Position numbers and translations under genes: made by a program. Positions 11,719 to 24,785 of a stretch of 64,000 bases of DNA are shown piece by piece (positions within the stretch are counted from its first letter, which is position 1; each line of letters starts with the position of its first letter). Where the stretch lies: assembly GCF_003945595.2 (NCBI RefSeq), contig NW_024104909.1:186001-250000 (forward strand), given 5' to 3'. The notes beneath the pieces are model-generated. The model did no database searches. It saw only the letters and a list, made by a program, of their open reading frames with translations, and had not been told where the DNA came from. Source of the DNA: Pipra filicauda. Taxonomy: Eukaryota > Chordata > Aves > Passeriformes > Pipridae.

Positions 11719-12974
11719 CACCCTGGCCACAACGAATGGATTATTGCTGCCATCCTCTCTGCAGCAGCCAGTTGTGTATTTGAGGCTGGTGTCACATGTC
11801 CCCTCCAGGCATCTCCTTTTCAGACCAGACAACCCTGATTTTATTTCACCCAGGTCTTTTCATTTCAGCCCTGAGGGCTCTGATCACTTTTGTTGTTCTG
11901 TAGGTTGTGCTCCACTGTCCTCAGGTGCTTACAGAGCTGACATCATGCTCCAGTTCAGTCTGAGGTGAAATCTCAGAGTTTAAAAACAATAAAAAAGCAG
12001 AGATGGAGGCAGGGCACAGTGCAGGTGGTAGGAGTGAGGCTGAGTGCCTTGAATATTCTGAAGTCCAGCATAACCTGTCTGTCCTGTCAGTGTTGCCCTG
12101 TTGACTGTGATCACCTCACCAGGGTTGTGTTGGTAACTTGTACCTGAATGGGGCTGATTCTGACAAACACCAAACACCTCTGTGGTTTATAATTAATGTA
12201 TCCAATTAATAAGCAGGGCTGCAGAGACAACGAGCTTCACTTGCATCTGAATATGCTTCTGCAAACCACCCTGGATTTTACCTCCTTTCTCATGCCTTTT
12301 TGCCTTCCAGGAGCAGCTTTAATCTGTTGCAGTAAGAAACATTTCTATTTTCCTCCTTACGAGCAACTTAAATCCACTTCTGTCTCTTCCTATTTTGGTT
12401 CTGAGGTGTTCAGGCCTTTCATTTGTGCTCTGCCCTGCATATTCTTGCCTGAGAGCTCTGGGTTGCCCAGCGTAGTACAAACTGCTTCTATTAAGTAAAA
12501 TAAGTGCTTTTGCACATATCTTAAGGAAGGAAATGTTTATCACCAGCTGATTAAGTAGAATAGACGGTGCTTTTGTAGTCTTAACAAGCTGAAGGAGGGG
12601 AAGAAAAGGAAGGTGTGAGAGAAAGGATCCGGGTGGGGAGTGAAGAGGTGGGAATTAAAGGTGGTTTCTTATGTTTCTTGGTGTTTCCAAGACAAAGACT
12701 CACAGCTGATCAGAAAATATAAGTATGCTTTTGAAATGTTACAGCTGAGGGAATCTAAAGAGCAACTGCTCCTGAAAAGCCTGTTTCTGCTCTCTTTTAT
12801 TCCTCCCCAATGCCAGATTTGGCATTTGCCTGACCCCAGAATGAATCTAATCTGAGGAATTAAATTGTCAAGAAATTATCAGGAAGAAGAAAGACCTCTT
12901 TACATTGGCTTAGCTGCCCAGCAGAATATGTAGTGGGACCAAGCAAAGCTCAGAAATGCTGCATGGTGGGCAAT

Positions 12975-13170
12975 GACACTACAGGGAGGGGAAAGCACTT
13001 CCGTGGGATTGCCTGGAACAAGCTGCCCAGGGAGGTTGTGGAATCTCCTTCCCTGCAGATATTCAAAACCCACTGGACATGGCCCTGAGTAATGTGCTCA
13101 GGGGGACCCTGCTTGAGCAGGGAGGTTGGGTGAGATGATTTCCAACCTGAACCATTCCAGGATTCTGTGC
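12975..13170 (+). repeat. CR1-like LINE 3'-end fragment, diverged subfamily
   Basis: The blocks GCTGCCCAGGGAGGTTGTGG, ATTCAAAACCCACTGGACA and TTTCCAACCTGAACCATTCC occur in the CR1 order, in sense orientation, in ANKS3 intron 1. It is more diverged than its neighbours. Confidence 0.75.
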
Positions 13171-14142
13171 CTGGAGCTGCAGCTGAAGCCCTCAGCTGAT
13201 GGATGCAGCTGTGTTGAACAGCTCTTTATGAAGTGCCAAACAAGAGCACTCCTGTGAGTGGTTATAGTGGTTATAGTGATTAATCTGTGATTGCTCCCTA
13301 AGGCTGGGAATAAACCTTGCAGGTAGTGCTGGAACTGGAGGAACTGTGTGATTAGGTTATGTCTGCAGAATGGTGGGCATGCTCCCATAATGAATGGGCA
13401 GGTGCTGCTGCTCCAAGTGTTTCAGCAATTTCCAGGATTCACAGAGACAGGGCTGGGCTGCATCTGAAGAGCTGAAACAATAAATGGTAGAAACATTCTC
13501 CTTACAACCTGATGACAGTGAAGTGTGAACCCTGTTTAGGTGACATGAACCACTTTTGGGAGCAGTGGGCAGTCGTCATTATTAGTGACTGTGTCTTAAT
13601 TTAAGCAGGACCATCCTGTAACATAAGACAGTTGGAAAAAACCCAGAAATGTCTGACACGTGCATTCTTAATTCTCTCTTTGCATTATAAAACATGCAGA
13701 GCAAGAGTTACATCCTTTTGTATAACACTAAGCATCTTAAATAGGTGTTTAGTCTTGTCTTGATGAGGGTATCCAAAGCTGCCTTAGGCATGTTCGGATT
13801 AGAAGGGAAGAAAATAAAGCCAGTGCTTCTGAAATATTAATATAGGATTTGAAAGATGTGGAGTTTAGCATTATTGCCTTTTATTTTTCCAGTGTATCCG
13901 AATCCCAGAGTCCCCTGCAGCAAGAGAGAACTTTCAGCAAAATCTCAGCAGCTGTTCTTGCCTCAGGCTGAGGAGTGGATCAGAGTAGAGGTAGGAATTT
14001 GAAACCCCACAGCTCTGAGCTGACCTCACCTTCCAAGCCTGTGGCACCTTGGAGCTGTAGCTCCAGTGGGTGATGCCTTGGTCTGTGGAAAATGGGGGTC
14101 AGGAGCTAAATGTTGTGCTTTGCTTTGGTTCCTGAGGGCGGG

Positions 14143-17100
14143 ATGTCGGAGCTGAGTGACGAAGCCAGCGAGTCGGAGCTGCTGAGCCGCAGTCTGTCCA
14201 TGTGGCACGGGGTCGGGATGATCTGTCGGGAAGAGCTGGATGTCCCTCTGGACTTGCACACAGCCTCCTCCGTTGGGCAGTATGAAGTGGTGCAGGAGTG
14301 TATTCAGCGGTGAGAGGGGCTGGGGTGGGCACAGCTCTGGGGTTACCTCTGCCAGGTGTGGTTCTCCCTGGCTGCCGCACTGGTCAGAGCAGCAGGGACA
14401 CGTCCCTGGAACTCCCAAAGGGTTCTGGGGCACAAAGTTTCAGGGGCAAGTCTGCTGATTAAAATTATTTCCTTAGTAATTTAGCGGAAGGTGTCCCTGC
14501 CCGTGGCAGGGGGTGGAACAAGATGGTCTTTAAAGTCCCTTCCAACCCAAACCGCTCCATGAATCTGTGGTTTGGTGGAAGTTGTGCTAGAGCTGGAAGG
14601 AATTCCACCCAGGCTTCAGTGCTAGAATTTTTTTCAGTGCAACGATGGTAGCAAGAGGAGCTGATTTCTTTCTTCTGTTATTTAGTGGAGACCTGGATTT
14701 AAACCAGAGGAACTGTGGGGGCTGGACTCCACTCATGTATGCCTCCTACATTGGCCATGACAACATCGTGCACCTGCTGCTGGAAGCAGGAGTGAACGTG
14801 AACATCCCAAGCCCGGAGGGCCAGACCCCGCTCATGCTGGCCTCCAGCTGTGGGAACGAGAGTGTGGCTTACTTCCTTCTGCAGGTGTGTATCCCATGAT
14901 GAACAGGTAAAGCCACGGCACGTGGTTTAAATGCTCGGGGTAGGACTGTCCACAAGCTGCAATGTTGTGTTGTGTTGTGAGTTCAGCTTTGTGCAGGGAT
15001 TTAAACTCTTGGTATCCCAGCACAGAGGGGTAGTAAAAGCCCGAGCAGAGGGGGTGCAGTAAAGGACATTGTCTCTTCTCTTGAAGCAAGGTGCAGAGCT
15101 GGAGATGAAGGACATCCATGGCTGGACTGCCTTGTTCCACTGCACCAGTGCTGGGCACCAGCAGATGGTCAAGTTCTTACTGGAGAATGGGGCAAACGCC
15201 AACTGCAAGTAAGGAGGAATCTGTCATTTTATTGTCATTTCTCATTTAGATGTGAAAGCAACAGTTGGCCCATAAAAATATTCCAACACAGACTTTTGTC
15301 TTCCTCTGTACCTTAGGACGTGTGGCACAGCTGATACAAGGACAAACTGTACACTGAATGGTGGTTTGCCCATGTTATCACTGTTTATTTATTACTAAGA
15401 TCAAGAGAAATTATATTTACTGCTTGTTTAATTATGAGCTGAACTCTGAAAGCAAAAGGTGCAATGCCTTCTGAACACAAGTGCACTTTGCAAGTGTTCC
15501 TGTTGAATTCTCTATATACTCAGAGTGCAGTTTGATTTTTGAAGTGTGCAGTGCATTCCTGTGCCTTGGGAACTGCTGTACATTTATGCACATGGAATTG
15601 CTTGAGGTCAAAGAGACGTTTGTGCTTTATTAGCTCCTGCAAAACTGATTTTGCCTCTGGAAGGCAGATCTGCAGCTGGAAGGGTCATCTGTTGCTGTGC
15701 AGCCAGTCAAGTAACACTGAATCTCACGGGGAGTTTTTCTGGGATAGACCAGAGTGCAGTAGAACAGCCAGTATTTGACAGTTTATGATCAGCAAAGATT
15801 GAGGGATGGAGATGTTCTGTTAGGGTATGGCAATAACTGCAGCACAGTCCAGCTGTGATTATCCCAGTCCATGTGTTTGTTCTCTCTCTAGGGAGCCAGT
15901 GTATGGATATACACCTCTGATGGAAGCAGCTGCTTCTGGCCATGAGATAATTGTTCAGTACCTTCTCAATCATGTAAGTGTCGTGACAGTTCCCTGTAAA
16001 GCTGAAAGTCTCTGCCTCCAGCCCTCAGAGGAAGAACCACAAGTTTGACACCAGCCTTTTTTGCAGTGTTATGTTTGATCCTTGATGACAGTCAGAAGTC
16101 TCAGACTTCCAGGATTGCTTTCAAAGCATCTGTTTTCTGCAGACTAGTACTGTGATTTTACACTGGCCTTGCAAGAACAGGAGCGAGGCCTGATTGTAGA
16201 TTTAATTGAATAATGACTGAATTAGGAAACAACTAAAGCTCTAGTTTTTCTACTGTGTTTGAAGTCTTGCATGCTCAGGCTAGTGGGCATCTTCTGCCTC
16301 CAAAGCTTTATTAGCATGCATGCCTCTTAAACAATTTTGGTTTTAACATCCCATTTAAGTTGTCCAGCTTCCCACCAGAAGGAGGCAGCAATACAAAACA
16401 CTTCTCAGATAAACAAGTTCCCCATGCACAAAATGGATATACCTGGGCTATTTGGCATTCAGGGATTGGGGACACTGTGGATGAATAGAAAGACATCAGT
16501 GTATTAGTGGAACTTGAACTGTCTGTCAAATGTGAACCTGTATTTCTGATGGAGGAACCAAGACAGTCCTTGGGGGTTTTTTATATAGTGCCTTCTGCTG
16601 TGTGCATTTAAAGAGGTATTTTTTCTGCAGGGAGTGAAGGCAGATGTCAGAGATAACACTGGAGCCACAGCACGGACACTGGCCATGAAGTATGGACATC
16701 CAAAGATTGTGGGACTGATAGATTTGCATGCAGCCCCAGTGCCCAAGGTCTTCTGCAGGGGTCCAGGTAACAGATGTTTTACCTTGTTCATTTTGAGATG
16801 GAACCTGAAGTGAGGTGTTTGATGTTTTGAAAGCATATTACTGTGTGTATGGGGTAGTGCTAGTTGGTCTATCCTGGAAATTCCAGCATTTCTGAGGATG
16901 GAAGAGTCATGAATCCAGCAATTTTTGTCTGCTGTCCCTTTTCTGACCTAGTTTAGTTGTTTCACCCTCCCTCTTTAACATTTTCCTTTTTCTTTCAACT
17001 GCATTTTCAGGACCAGTAGCAAATTAAGTAGGTAAATTACTTACTGTGCTGCTAACAACATGTGTTTGAACTACAGGAAAATATGAAGAGCTGAGTTCCT

Positions 17101-20100
17101 CAGATGAATCATGTTCTACTCCCCAGAGACAGAGACCTGCTCGTAGGATGAAGGGTCCCAGCATCCATGATGGGCCCCAGGCTTTGGCAAAGATCACAGC
17201 AGTTGGGATCGGGTGCAAGAAGCTGTCTTGCTATGGTGAGAAGAGTTAGGAGCCTGACTGAGGTCTTTCTGGGCCAGTAATTCTTTTTCTCTTCGTTTGG
17301 GATTCGTGTGTGTTTTGTACAGAACAGAGGCAGTAAACACCATCATACAAGGCTATCCAATCTCTGGTTTAGAAAGAAAACCCCTTGAATTCTTTTGTCA
17401 AGGCTGGATATTGATGAGTGGGACACTTCCCTGCTCCTACCTCAATGACTGCTCCCCTCCCAGCTTCCCTTTTTGAGGCAGGCTCAAAAGTTGGAGTCCT
17501 TCTCAAGCTGATGACTGAGGAAGTGATCACACAGGCCAGGAAATCATTGATCATGAAAGTGAACTTGCTGCTCCTGGACCTGTCAGGTTTTTTGCCTTCC
17601 CTGATGCTTGAAATACTGCTAAAAATGAGATTACAAAACCTTTGCAATAGGCCAAGAGACAGACAATACCAACTCAGGCTTCAATCCCTGGATGCAGTGG
17701 TATAAAGTTTGTATTCCTGTGTCATAGGTATTTGTCAGGTTGATTACCTGGTTGAAATAACAAAGGATATGGACTTCAAAAGGATGTTCAGAGATCACTT
17801 CCTTCTCTCAAAAACAGATATGTATTATCCCACAGGCACTGTCTGTATCAAAATGATACAGTGAGCTTCTTAAATGGCAGTGGGATGCTCCTGGTGTTTT
17901 AGCACAGTTGCAAAAGGGTTGGTTTTGCAGGGTATGCTGGGCTGGGGATGGGACACAGTTGTCACCTTGCTCTCTTGAGCAGATGTTTTTGCCCTTTGAT
18001 AATTTGGGTGTGAAGAGGGTTATTTATTTAAGCTGCTATCTAAGGTGCATCTCTGTTATGAGGCTGTTTCCTCTGACTTCTTTTCAATGCACCTATGGAA
18101 GTACAGCTGCTATGGGGTTGTGTGAGGGAGCACCTGCATTTCTCAGGTTTTCTCTGTGCCTTTCAGAATGAAACCTGCCAGTTGAGAAAACAGCCTGTTG
18201 TTTTGAAATCCCTGACTGGTTGTATTTTCTGCTGGAGCCTCCCTGCTAACTTGTATCCTAATCTTAGTGTGTTCTCTCTTCCTCTTGCACACAGAGCAGG
18301 TCCCCCCTCAGGGCTACGTGACCTTCAGTGACGATGGCAGCTGTGAAGGAGGTGACATCCGGAACCGGGACGTCACCTCTCCGATCAACGAGCAGGATGT
18401 GGAGAGCAGCAGCAGCCGGGGTAGGTCACTGTCTGAGAAAATGGTCCAGCTTGCAGTGCACACCTGGATGTGAGTCCAGCCCTTGGCTTGCATGTTCCTT
18501 TCCCACTAAGATGTTGAAATTGCAGTATCTCTCCTGAGGGAAGGCTGAGAAAGCTGGGATGGTTTAGCTGCACAAGACAAAGCTCAGTGTGGGGATCTCA
18601 TCAATTTGTACAAATAATCTGAAGGAGGTGTGAAGGAGATGGAGCAAGGCTGTGTCCAGTGGTGTCTGTGGTACTAAACAGACTTGGGGAGAGATTAACA
18701 TCTGGGATCAGATGTGATATTTCTGCCTCAGGGTTGTCTTGTGTGATGAGTGCTGCATGCGAAGCCTTGCTCTGGATTTCTCCTTCCTTTACGCCTCCAG
18801 GAGGTTCTGCTGGCAATTGTGTAGCAAAAACAGAATGTAAGAAGTTGAAGCTGACCTTAAACATTTTTTTCCTATTCCTTTACAGAGGATAATGTTTTCT
18901 CCAACAACAACTTGGGAACCATCAGGAGCAGCAGCAGCAGCAGCGAATGCCTGACCAGAGCCCTGGGAGTCAGCAGTGAAGGCTCCTTGGAAAGCAATGA
19001 GGTAGGGTCTTCAAATATCCTTTCTCTGCCTTCAGCTTGGCCAGCGCTGTCACCCTTACACAGCCTGCTGTGACTCTACTTCCGTGGGAGGTGAGGAAAG
19101 GTACTACTACAGGGACAAGAAAACCAAGGAAGGGGAAGAGGTTGGAGGTTATTCCATAGTTTAAACTCACAACTCACATGGTTCAAGGCAGCTCCAGGGC
19201 TGATGTATAGAAGTGCCCTTAGGTCTTGAAGGAGTCTGTACTAGTGATCCTGACATCTTTGCACACTCCTCCTTGGCCTTTACGTTCTGTGGGTGTTTTC
19301 TCTTTTCCAGGACTCTGACCATGCAAACAGTCCCCCAAGTCGGAAACAAGCCAAGAGCTTTAAGGTCAAGAACCGCTATAGCAACAGTGACAGCCAGTGG
19401 AGCCACTGCTCAGGGAAGGCTGGGGGCTCTGCTCAGCACGTGGTCCTTCCTGAGCCCCCTGCCTACACAGGGCCCCAGGTAACTGCACGCAGTCAGTCCT
19501 ACAGCCTGTGTCACTGTAACAGGCCTGGGAGGCTTTTCCAATGTTGCCTAAGCTGCTCTCTTGGATAAAAGGGAAGTTGTCACCAAAACACCTTTGATTC
19601 CAAACCTCTGCCCAAACTTAAATGCTTGTGAAACAGCAATTTCTTGTACAGATAACTTTTTACTTAGGTGTTGCTTTTGCTTGGAGGGGTTTTCTAGACC
19701 TTTCAGGCCTGTGGGTGTGCTACCAAACCTAGCAGTGGTGTGGGCTGGGGTAGCTGTTAGTGTGTCATTTTTCTCTGCACTTGCTAGAAGAGGCCATGGC
19801 TGCAGCAGAGAGTCCAGTCCTGCCCTGTTGTGTGACTGTGGAAAAGGGCAGGGAACCAGGGGAAGCTGTGTTTGCTGCTGGAACCCAGGAAGGTGTTACA
19901 ACAGCCTGAGGAAGCAGATACTTATGATTAAGAGAAATGGTAATACTTTTTGTTTGTGAGGGTATAAATAAGTTTGGTTTGGATGGGCTGCAGGACCTGG
20001 CAACATTCCTTGAGCAGATTGGGTGCCTGAAGTATCTGCAAGTGTTTGAGGAGCAAGACGTTGACCTGCGGATCTTCCTGACCCTCACAGAGAGTGATCT

Positions 20101-23100
20101 GAAGGAAATAGGCATCACGTGAGTGTCTGTCATGGTGTTCTCATCTCACCCTTACAAACCATGCACAACCTGGTCAGGAAAGTTTAGCTAGTGAGTGCTG
20201 CTCTCTTCTGGCTGCCTCTACACAATTTCGATACCCCCTAGTTCTTGGCTGTAGCACACTCCTGCTATTCACAGAACCACAGAATGTGCCAAGTTGGAAG
20301 GGACCCACAAGCATCATTCAGTCCAACCCTTAGCCCAGCACAGGACCATCCCCAAGAGTCGCACATGTGCCTGAGAGTATCATCCAAACACTTCCTGAAC
20401 TCAGCCTTGGTGCTGTGACCACTGCCCTGGGGAACCGGCTCCAGTGACCAACCACTGTCTGGGTGAAGAACCTCATTCTAATATCCAACCTAAACTTCCA
20501 GTGAGCAACCACCATCTGGGTGAAGAACCTCATTCTAATATCCAACCTAAACCTCCCCTGACACAACTTCAGACCATTCCCTCAAGTCCTGTCACTGGTC
20601 CCCACAGAGAAGAAATCGGTGCCCACCCCTCCTCTTCCCCTCACGAGGAAGTTGTGCCTGCAGTGAGGCCTCCCCTCAGTCTCCCTTTTGGCCTAGAGAC
20701 AGATGGTGCAGGGCTTGGTCGCTGAGGGTTTGCACTGTCCCCCCAGGCTGTTTGGACCCAAGAGGAAGATGACCTCTGCCATCGCCCGGTGGCACAGCAG
20801 CGCTCGGCCGCCCAGCGATGCCCTGGAACTGGCCTACGCGGATCGGCTGGAGGCCGAGATGCAGGAACTGGCCATTCAGCTGCACAAGGTCAGCCTGCTG
20901 GGACCTGATCAGGGCCTCACACGCTGCAAAAAGTGATTGGTGGTGTGTTTTTGTGTTATTCCTCTAATGTCTTTTCCCTTACCCCGGGCCATAACTTTTA
21001 GTGGACACACTTGGTGTCGAGTTGGTCAGATAACAGCACAGGTACAGCTTATCAGCTCGTGGAATATGCTGAGTTGGAAGGGATCCATCAGGATCATTGA
21101 GTCCAACTCCTGCTCCTGCCCAGGATACCCCAACAATCCCACCCTGTCCCGGAGAGCATTGTCCAAATGCTTCTTGAGCTCTGGCAGCCTTGGGGCCGTG
21201 CCCACTGACCTGGGGAGCCTCTTCAGTGCCCAACCAGCCTTGCAGGGAAGAACCTTTTTCTAATATCCAATCGAAACCTCCCCTGACATAACTTCAGGCT
21301 ATTTCCTCGGGTCCTCCTTATCCTCTGTGCTCCATGCTTGTGAAGCCTTTGTATCTGCTTCCCATCCAACTGAGAACCATAGGAGCCAGGGGCAGGAAAT
21401 GAATCCCTACTCTTTTCGAGCAATGTCATTTTTATGGTGAAGTTGTGCAGCCATCAATGAACAGACTTTTGTTGGTTTGGTAAATTTGCCTTAATGAATA
21501 TATTTATAAATGGAGAGGAAGGCAGAATTGTAATTTTGGGGCTGGGCTTGGTGTGGAGAGAACCTGTACTCAGTGTACAAGCTTTATCCAGCGTCCTTTC
21601 CCACTGGAAAGGAACCATCTGGTTGCCTAAGCCGTTCAAATGACTTCAGAGCCATGCCAGAGTGGCAGGAATGAGAGTGATGTGCAGTAATCCCAACCTA
21701 ATCCCCTGGTCTGCTCTGCTGCAGAGGTGTGAAGAGGTGGAGGTGATGAAGGGCCAGGTGTGCCAGGAGCAGAAGCTGCGTGCAGTGGCTGAGAGCTGCT
21801 TGATGGAGCGGGATGAGACCTGGAATGCCATCCAGTGCCAGCTCAGAGAGGCTCAGGCCATGACCAAGGATGCTGGAGTGCTGCTGGATCAGATCAAGTA
21901 AGTGATTCCCAGGAAATGACACTGAGGCTACTGGGAAATGGGGTTTGGGGTCATATTGGCAGTCTTACAGGTGATGTTTAGGGTAAGGCAGGAGAGCTCA
22001 CCGGGAACGGAACCTGAACCCATTTTGGATCCTACCTGACTTTCCCTAGTGGAAAGCCACAGCCATGGGAGCAGATGTGAAGCCCTAGTCAGATGTACGA
22101 GCTGTAAGTGGCCTGACTTTTTGGGAGTGCTGGGTGCTCCTGTTTCAATTAGAAGGAACCAAAAGGCTGAGGGCTTTGTGCTTGCCCAGGGTATACCTTG
22201 GTGATCAGGTGAATGCAGAAAGGAGTTAACTTCCAAATCCTTTCAGAGGACTCACAGTGTCCTGCCCTGGCTAGTGAAGAACACTTTCCTTGCAAGTCTG
22301 ACAACCAGCAGAAAATCCTGCCCTGTCCATTCACCCCCACCTCTTGAGACACCTTTTTATTGACTTTGTGGTGCTTTTCTTTCAGCCCCGGTTGGACTCC
22401 TGTCACAGGCCCTGTTCTGTCCAGTGGTAGAACAGGCACATCCTTGGAAGTGGCATTAATCCTGCTGCTTATGAACTCTAGCCCAGCAGGGAGTAGGGTG
22501 TGCTCACTGAGCTGGGGTTGGATCCAGAAGGACAGCAGAGCAATATTCCCAGCTGCAAGAGGCAGAGCTTGGCTTTTTCCCTGACTGAGGAGCTGAGGCT
22601 CCCTTGTAGAAGGGCCTTGCCATGCTCTGAGGATACACTGCTTGAATTGATGGGATGGTGATGACAGCCAGAGAACTTCTGTGCCTTTCTGATGCCTGTC
22701 CAAAGGTCGCTTCCTTTGCCCATTAAAAACCTTGGATCAGTCTTGATTCTCACACCAACCAGGCACAGCCCCTGGCTTGGGCTTCCTCCTGCTCACCCCA
22801 GCCCCTCCTTCTCTTGTCCCCCCTCAGCTCCTCTATGAATGAAGCGGAGATTGCTGTGGATGGAGATGGGGCACAGTGATGAGCACCCCAAGCTTTGGCT
22901 GGGGCACATCTTCCTCTTCCCAGGAAGGAGCAAGGAGCAGTTTGTAACCCAGGGCCTTAGAGGCTGTCCCTGGGCACCCCACGCAGGCTGTAGGAGCACA
23001 CAGAGCGTTGTTGCCAGGAGAGTCCCTGTGCCCTGCTGATGGGCTGTGTTGTTTGGCAGGAGCTGTCAGGCAGAGCTGTCCTCCCGGCTCACCCCGGAGC

Positions 23101-24785
23101 GGGTGGGCAGCGCAGTGCCCGACACCGGAGAGAGTCGGCGGCCCGGCGAGCGCCCAGGTGAGGAACACCCCAAACTGCAGAGATGGGTGCAAGGAGGGGG
23201 GAACAGGAGGCCCCAGAGCCAGCCTCATGCTTGTCTTTCCTTGATGAAAGGATGAAGTCAGAGAGTTGGAAATGGATGAGCAGCCAAACCCTTGCACTGA
23301 ATGTAAGACGTGCTCAGGGGAAGCGTTTAAAGCACTCGGGGTGTTGGGAGTTTAACTGCAGCAGTTTCACAGCAACTTTTGGTTCTCAGCAAGTGGGAAG
23401 TTTAGGGGTCTGGCAAGTGCTTGTGGATAGAAATGCAGAGGTGTAAGACAGGTGTTCAGTGACAGCCCTGCTTCTTGGGCCTCTGGCTGCACCTTGGGTG
23501 TGTCACTGCACTGTGCACTGGAGCAGGGGCTCAATCAGAAACTGTGGTTGGTTCCCTATCCCAGTTTGGGGGATTGTCCCGTTCAGTTTGTGGGGCAAAC
23601 ACCTGTACACCTCTGGGTAGGCCTGGCCAGCAGCTCCTTATTGCCAGGAGTTAGCAAATCATCCCTGACAATGTTCAAGGCCAGGTTGGATGGGGTTAGA
23701 GCAGCCTGATCTAGTGGAAGGTGTCCCTGCTCATGGCAGGGGGGTGGAGTCTTTAAGGTCCCTTAAGGGAGATGGTCTTTAAGGTCCCTTCCAATCCAAA
23801 CCAGTCTCTGAATCTGTGATCCTGCTGCCCATGACGTGCTTCTTTCTGCTCTTTGCTTCCTGTTTCAAAAGTGAGACAGAGATCCTGTTGAATTCTGTCC
23901 ACTTAATCGCTGAGATTTTTAATATGACCCAGACAGTATAAAAACCTAAATTCCAAAGTGGTAGAATTGTCAGAAAACCCCCTCAGTTTGGCACGGGCAG
24001 TTCCAGCACTCTTCCCGTGTGACTCAAAATTCCAAACTGGAGCCACTCTGGGTGTGGATGCTTCCCAGCAACACCAGCCCTTTGTCTCTGCTCTGTCACA
24101 GAGAGCATGCAGATGGATTAACTGTGTGGCTTCTGTCCTTGCAGTGCTGGAAGGGTGGCCACCTTCCCTGAAGTCCCTGAGCTTGCCTGAGCTGTCAGCT
24201 GTGCTGGAGGAATGTGTGGAAGAGATGGGTAAGGAGGGAAGGACTCTGGGCAGGTGAAGGGGCTGTTGTGCCAAGGGAAGGCCTGGCTGGCTGGGTTTCT
24301 GATGGCTTGGAATGGTAATTGAGAGGGACCCAGCAATCCCTCCTCATTCAGGGAAGGCTCCAGGCTCTGAAGTTGGTGCAGGCATTTTCTTGCGCTTCTC
24401 ACTGCAGATCTGGGGCTCTGCCTCATCCTTTGCTGAGAGGCCCAGGCTGAGAGATGGCTCCTGCATCTCCTGCTCAGTGGTCAGAGCTGCTTGGGAAGTG
24501 GTTCCCAAAGCCTGTGTCCTGTTCTCCTGATGACAGGAACTTGTCTCAGCTACAGACAGAGAGACACTCTGTTTTTGGGATGCTGGAAGCTGCAGGGGAG
24601 CAGGCAGCAGGAAGACAGCACAACAGTGGCTGAGTGCAGCCTGTTTTTCCCTGTTCCCTGCCCTGTTCCTAACACTGATTTTTCCCTTTGGTTTGTCCTC
24701 AGGAAAAGCTCTGCAGACTGTGACTCAAAACCTCCAAAGGCTCCAAGCCCCGGGGCAGAGCGAGCCGAGCTGGCTGGAGCCATAA
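14143..24785 (+). CDS. ANKS3: ANKS3, ankyrin repeat and SAM domain protein 3, complete
   Basis: Ciliary/centrosomal scaffold that binds the NEK8-ANKS6-INVS nephronophthisis module (family knowledge). Fifteen coding exons join in phase: 14143-14309, 14686-14884, 15087-15208, 15892-15973, 16631-16766, 17077-17235, 18295-18420, 18886-19001, 19311-19478, 19994-20118, 20747-20888, 21725-21897, 23060-23157, 24145-24228, 24703-24785. The product is 659 residues against 656 in human, and starts MSELSDEASESELL. Six ankyrin repeats fill about 32-225 (for example GGWTPLMYASYIGHDNIVHL near 66). A serine-rich linker with a six-serine run lies in exon 8. The SAM domain is about 426-485 (DLATFLEQIGCLKYLQVFEE), almost identical to human. 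A charged coiled coil follows at about 495-575. The C terminus (EMGKALQTVTQNLQRL) matches human EMGQALCLVTQSLEKL. All introns are GT-AG. Non-coding first exon probably ends at 9047; another possible 5' UTR exon is 13892-13990. Confidence 0.97.
14484..14572 (+). repeat. CR1 LINE 3'-end fragment
   Basis: Less than 100 bp of sense CR1 (GAAGGTGTCCCTGCCCGTGG to CCATGAATCTGTGG), in the short ANKS3 intron between coding exons 1 and 2, about 115 bp before the exon 2 acceptor. Confidence 0.88.
20268..20700 (-). repeat. CR1 LINE fragment with an internal tandem duplication
   Basis: Reversed CR1 in ANKS3 intron 10, from TTCACAGAACCACAGAATG to GTCTCCCTTTTGG. A block of about 57 bp, from CAGTGACCAACCACTGTCTG through ATATCCAACCTAAAC, is present twice in tandem (20442-20498 and 20500-20556) with a few differences. 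Its right end is about 46 bp from the acceptor of the SAM-domain exon at 20747. Confidence 0.92.
21055..21430 (-). repeat. CR1 LINE fragment
   Basis: Reversed CR1 of the same subfamily as the copy at 20268-20700 (shared CAACAATCCCACCCTGTCC-type and TCTAATATCCAA blocks). It lies in ANKS3 intron 11. Confidence 0.88.
23650..23822 (+). repeat. CR1 LINE fragment with a 26-bp tandem duplication
   Basis: Sense-oriented CR1 end in ANKS3 intron 13. The segment GTCTTTAAGGTCCCTT occurs at 23749-23764 and again at 23775-23790, a local tandem duplication inside the element. Confidence 0.9.

Noticed and set aside
13260..13285. Short GTGGTTATA direct repeat
   Set aside because: Only two copies; ordinary low-level repetition.
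17418..17705. 95-codon plus-strand frame in ANKS3 intron 6
   Set aside because: Exons 6 and 7 already join in phase and match human; no acceptor/donor pair of the right phase brackets it.
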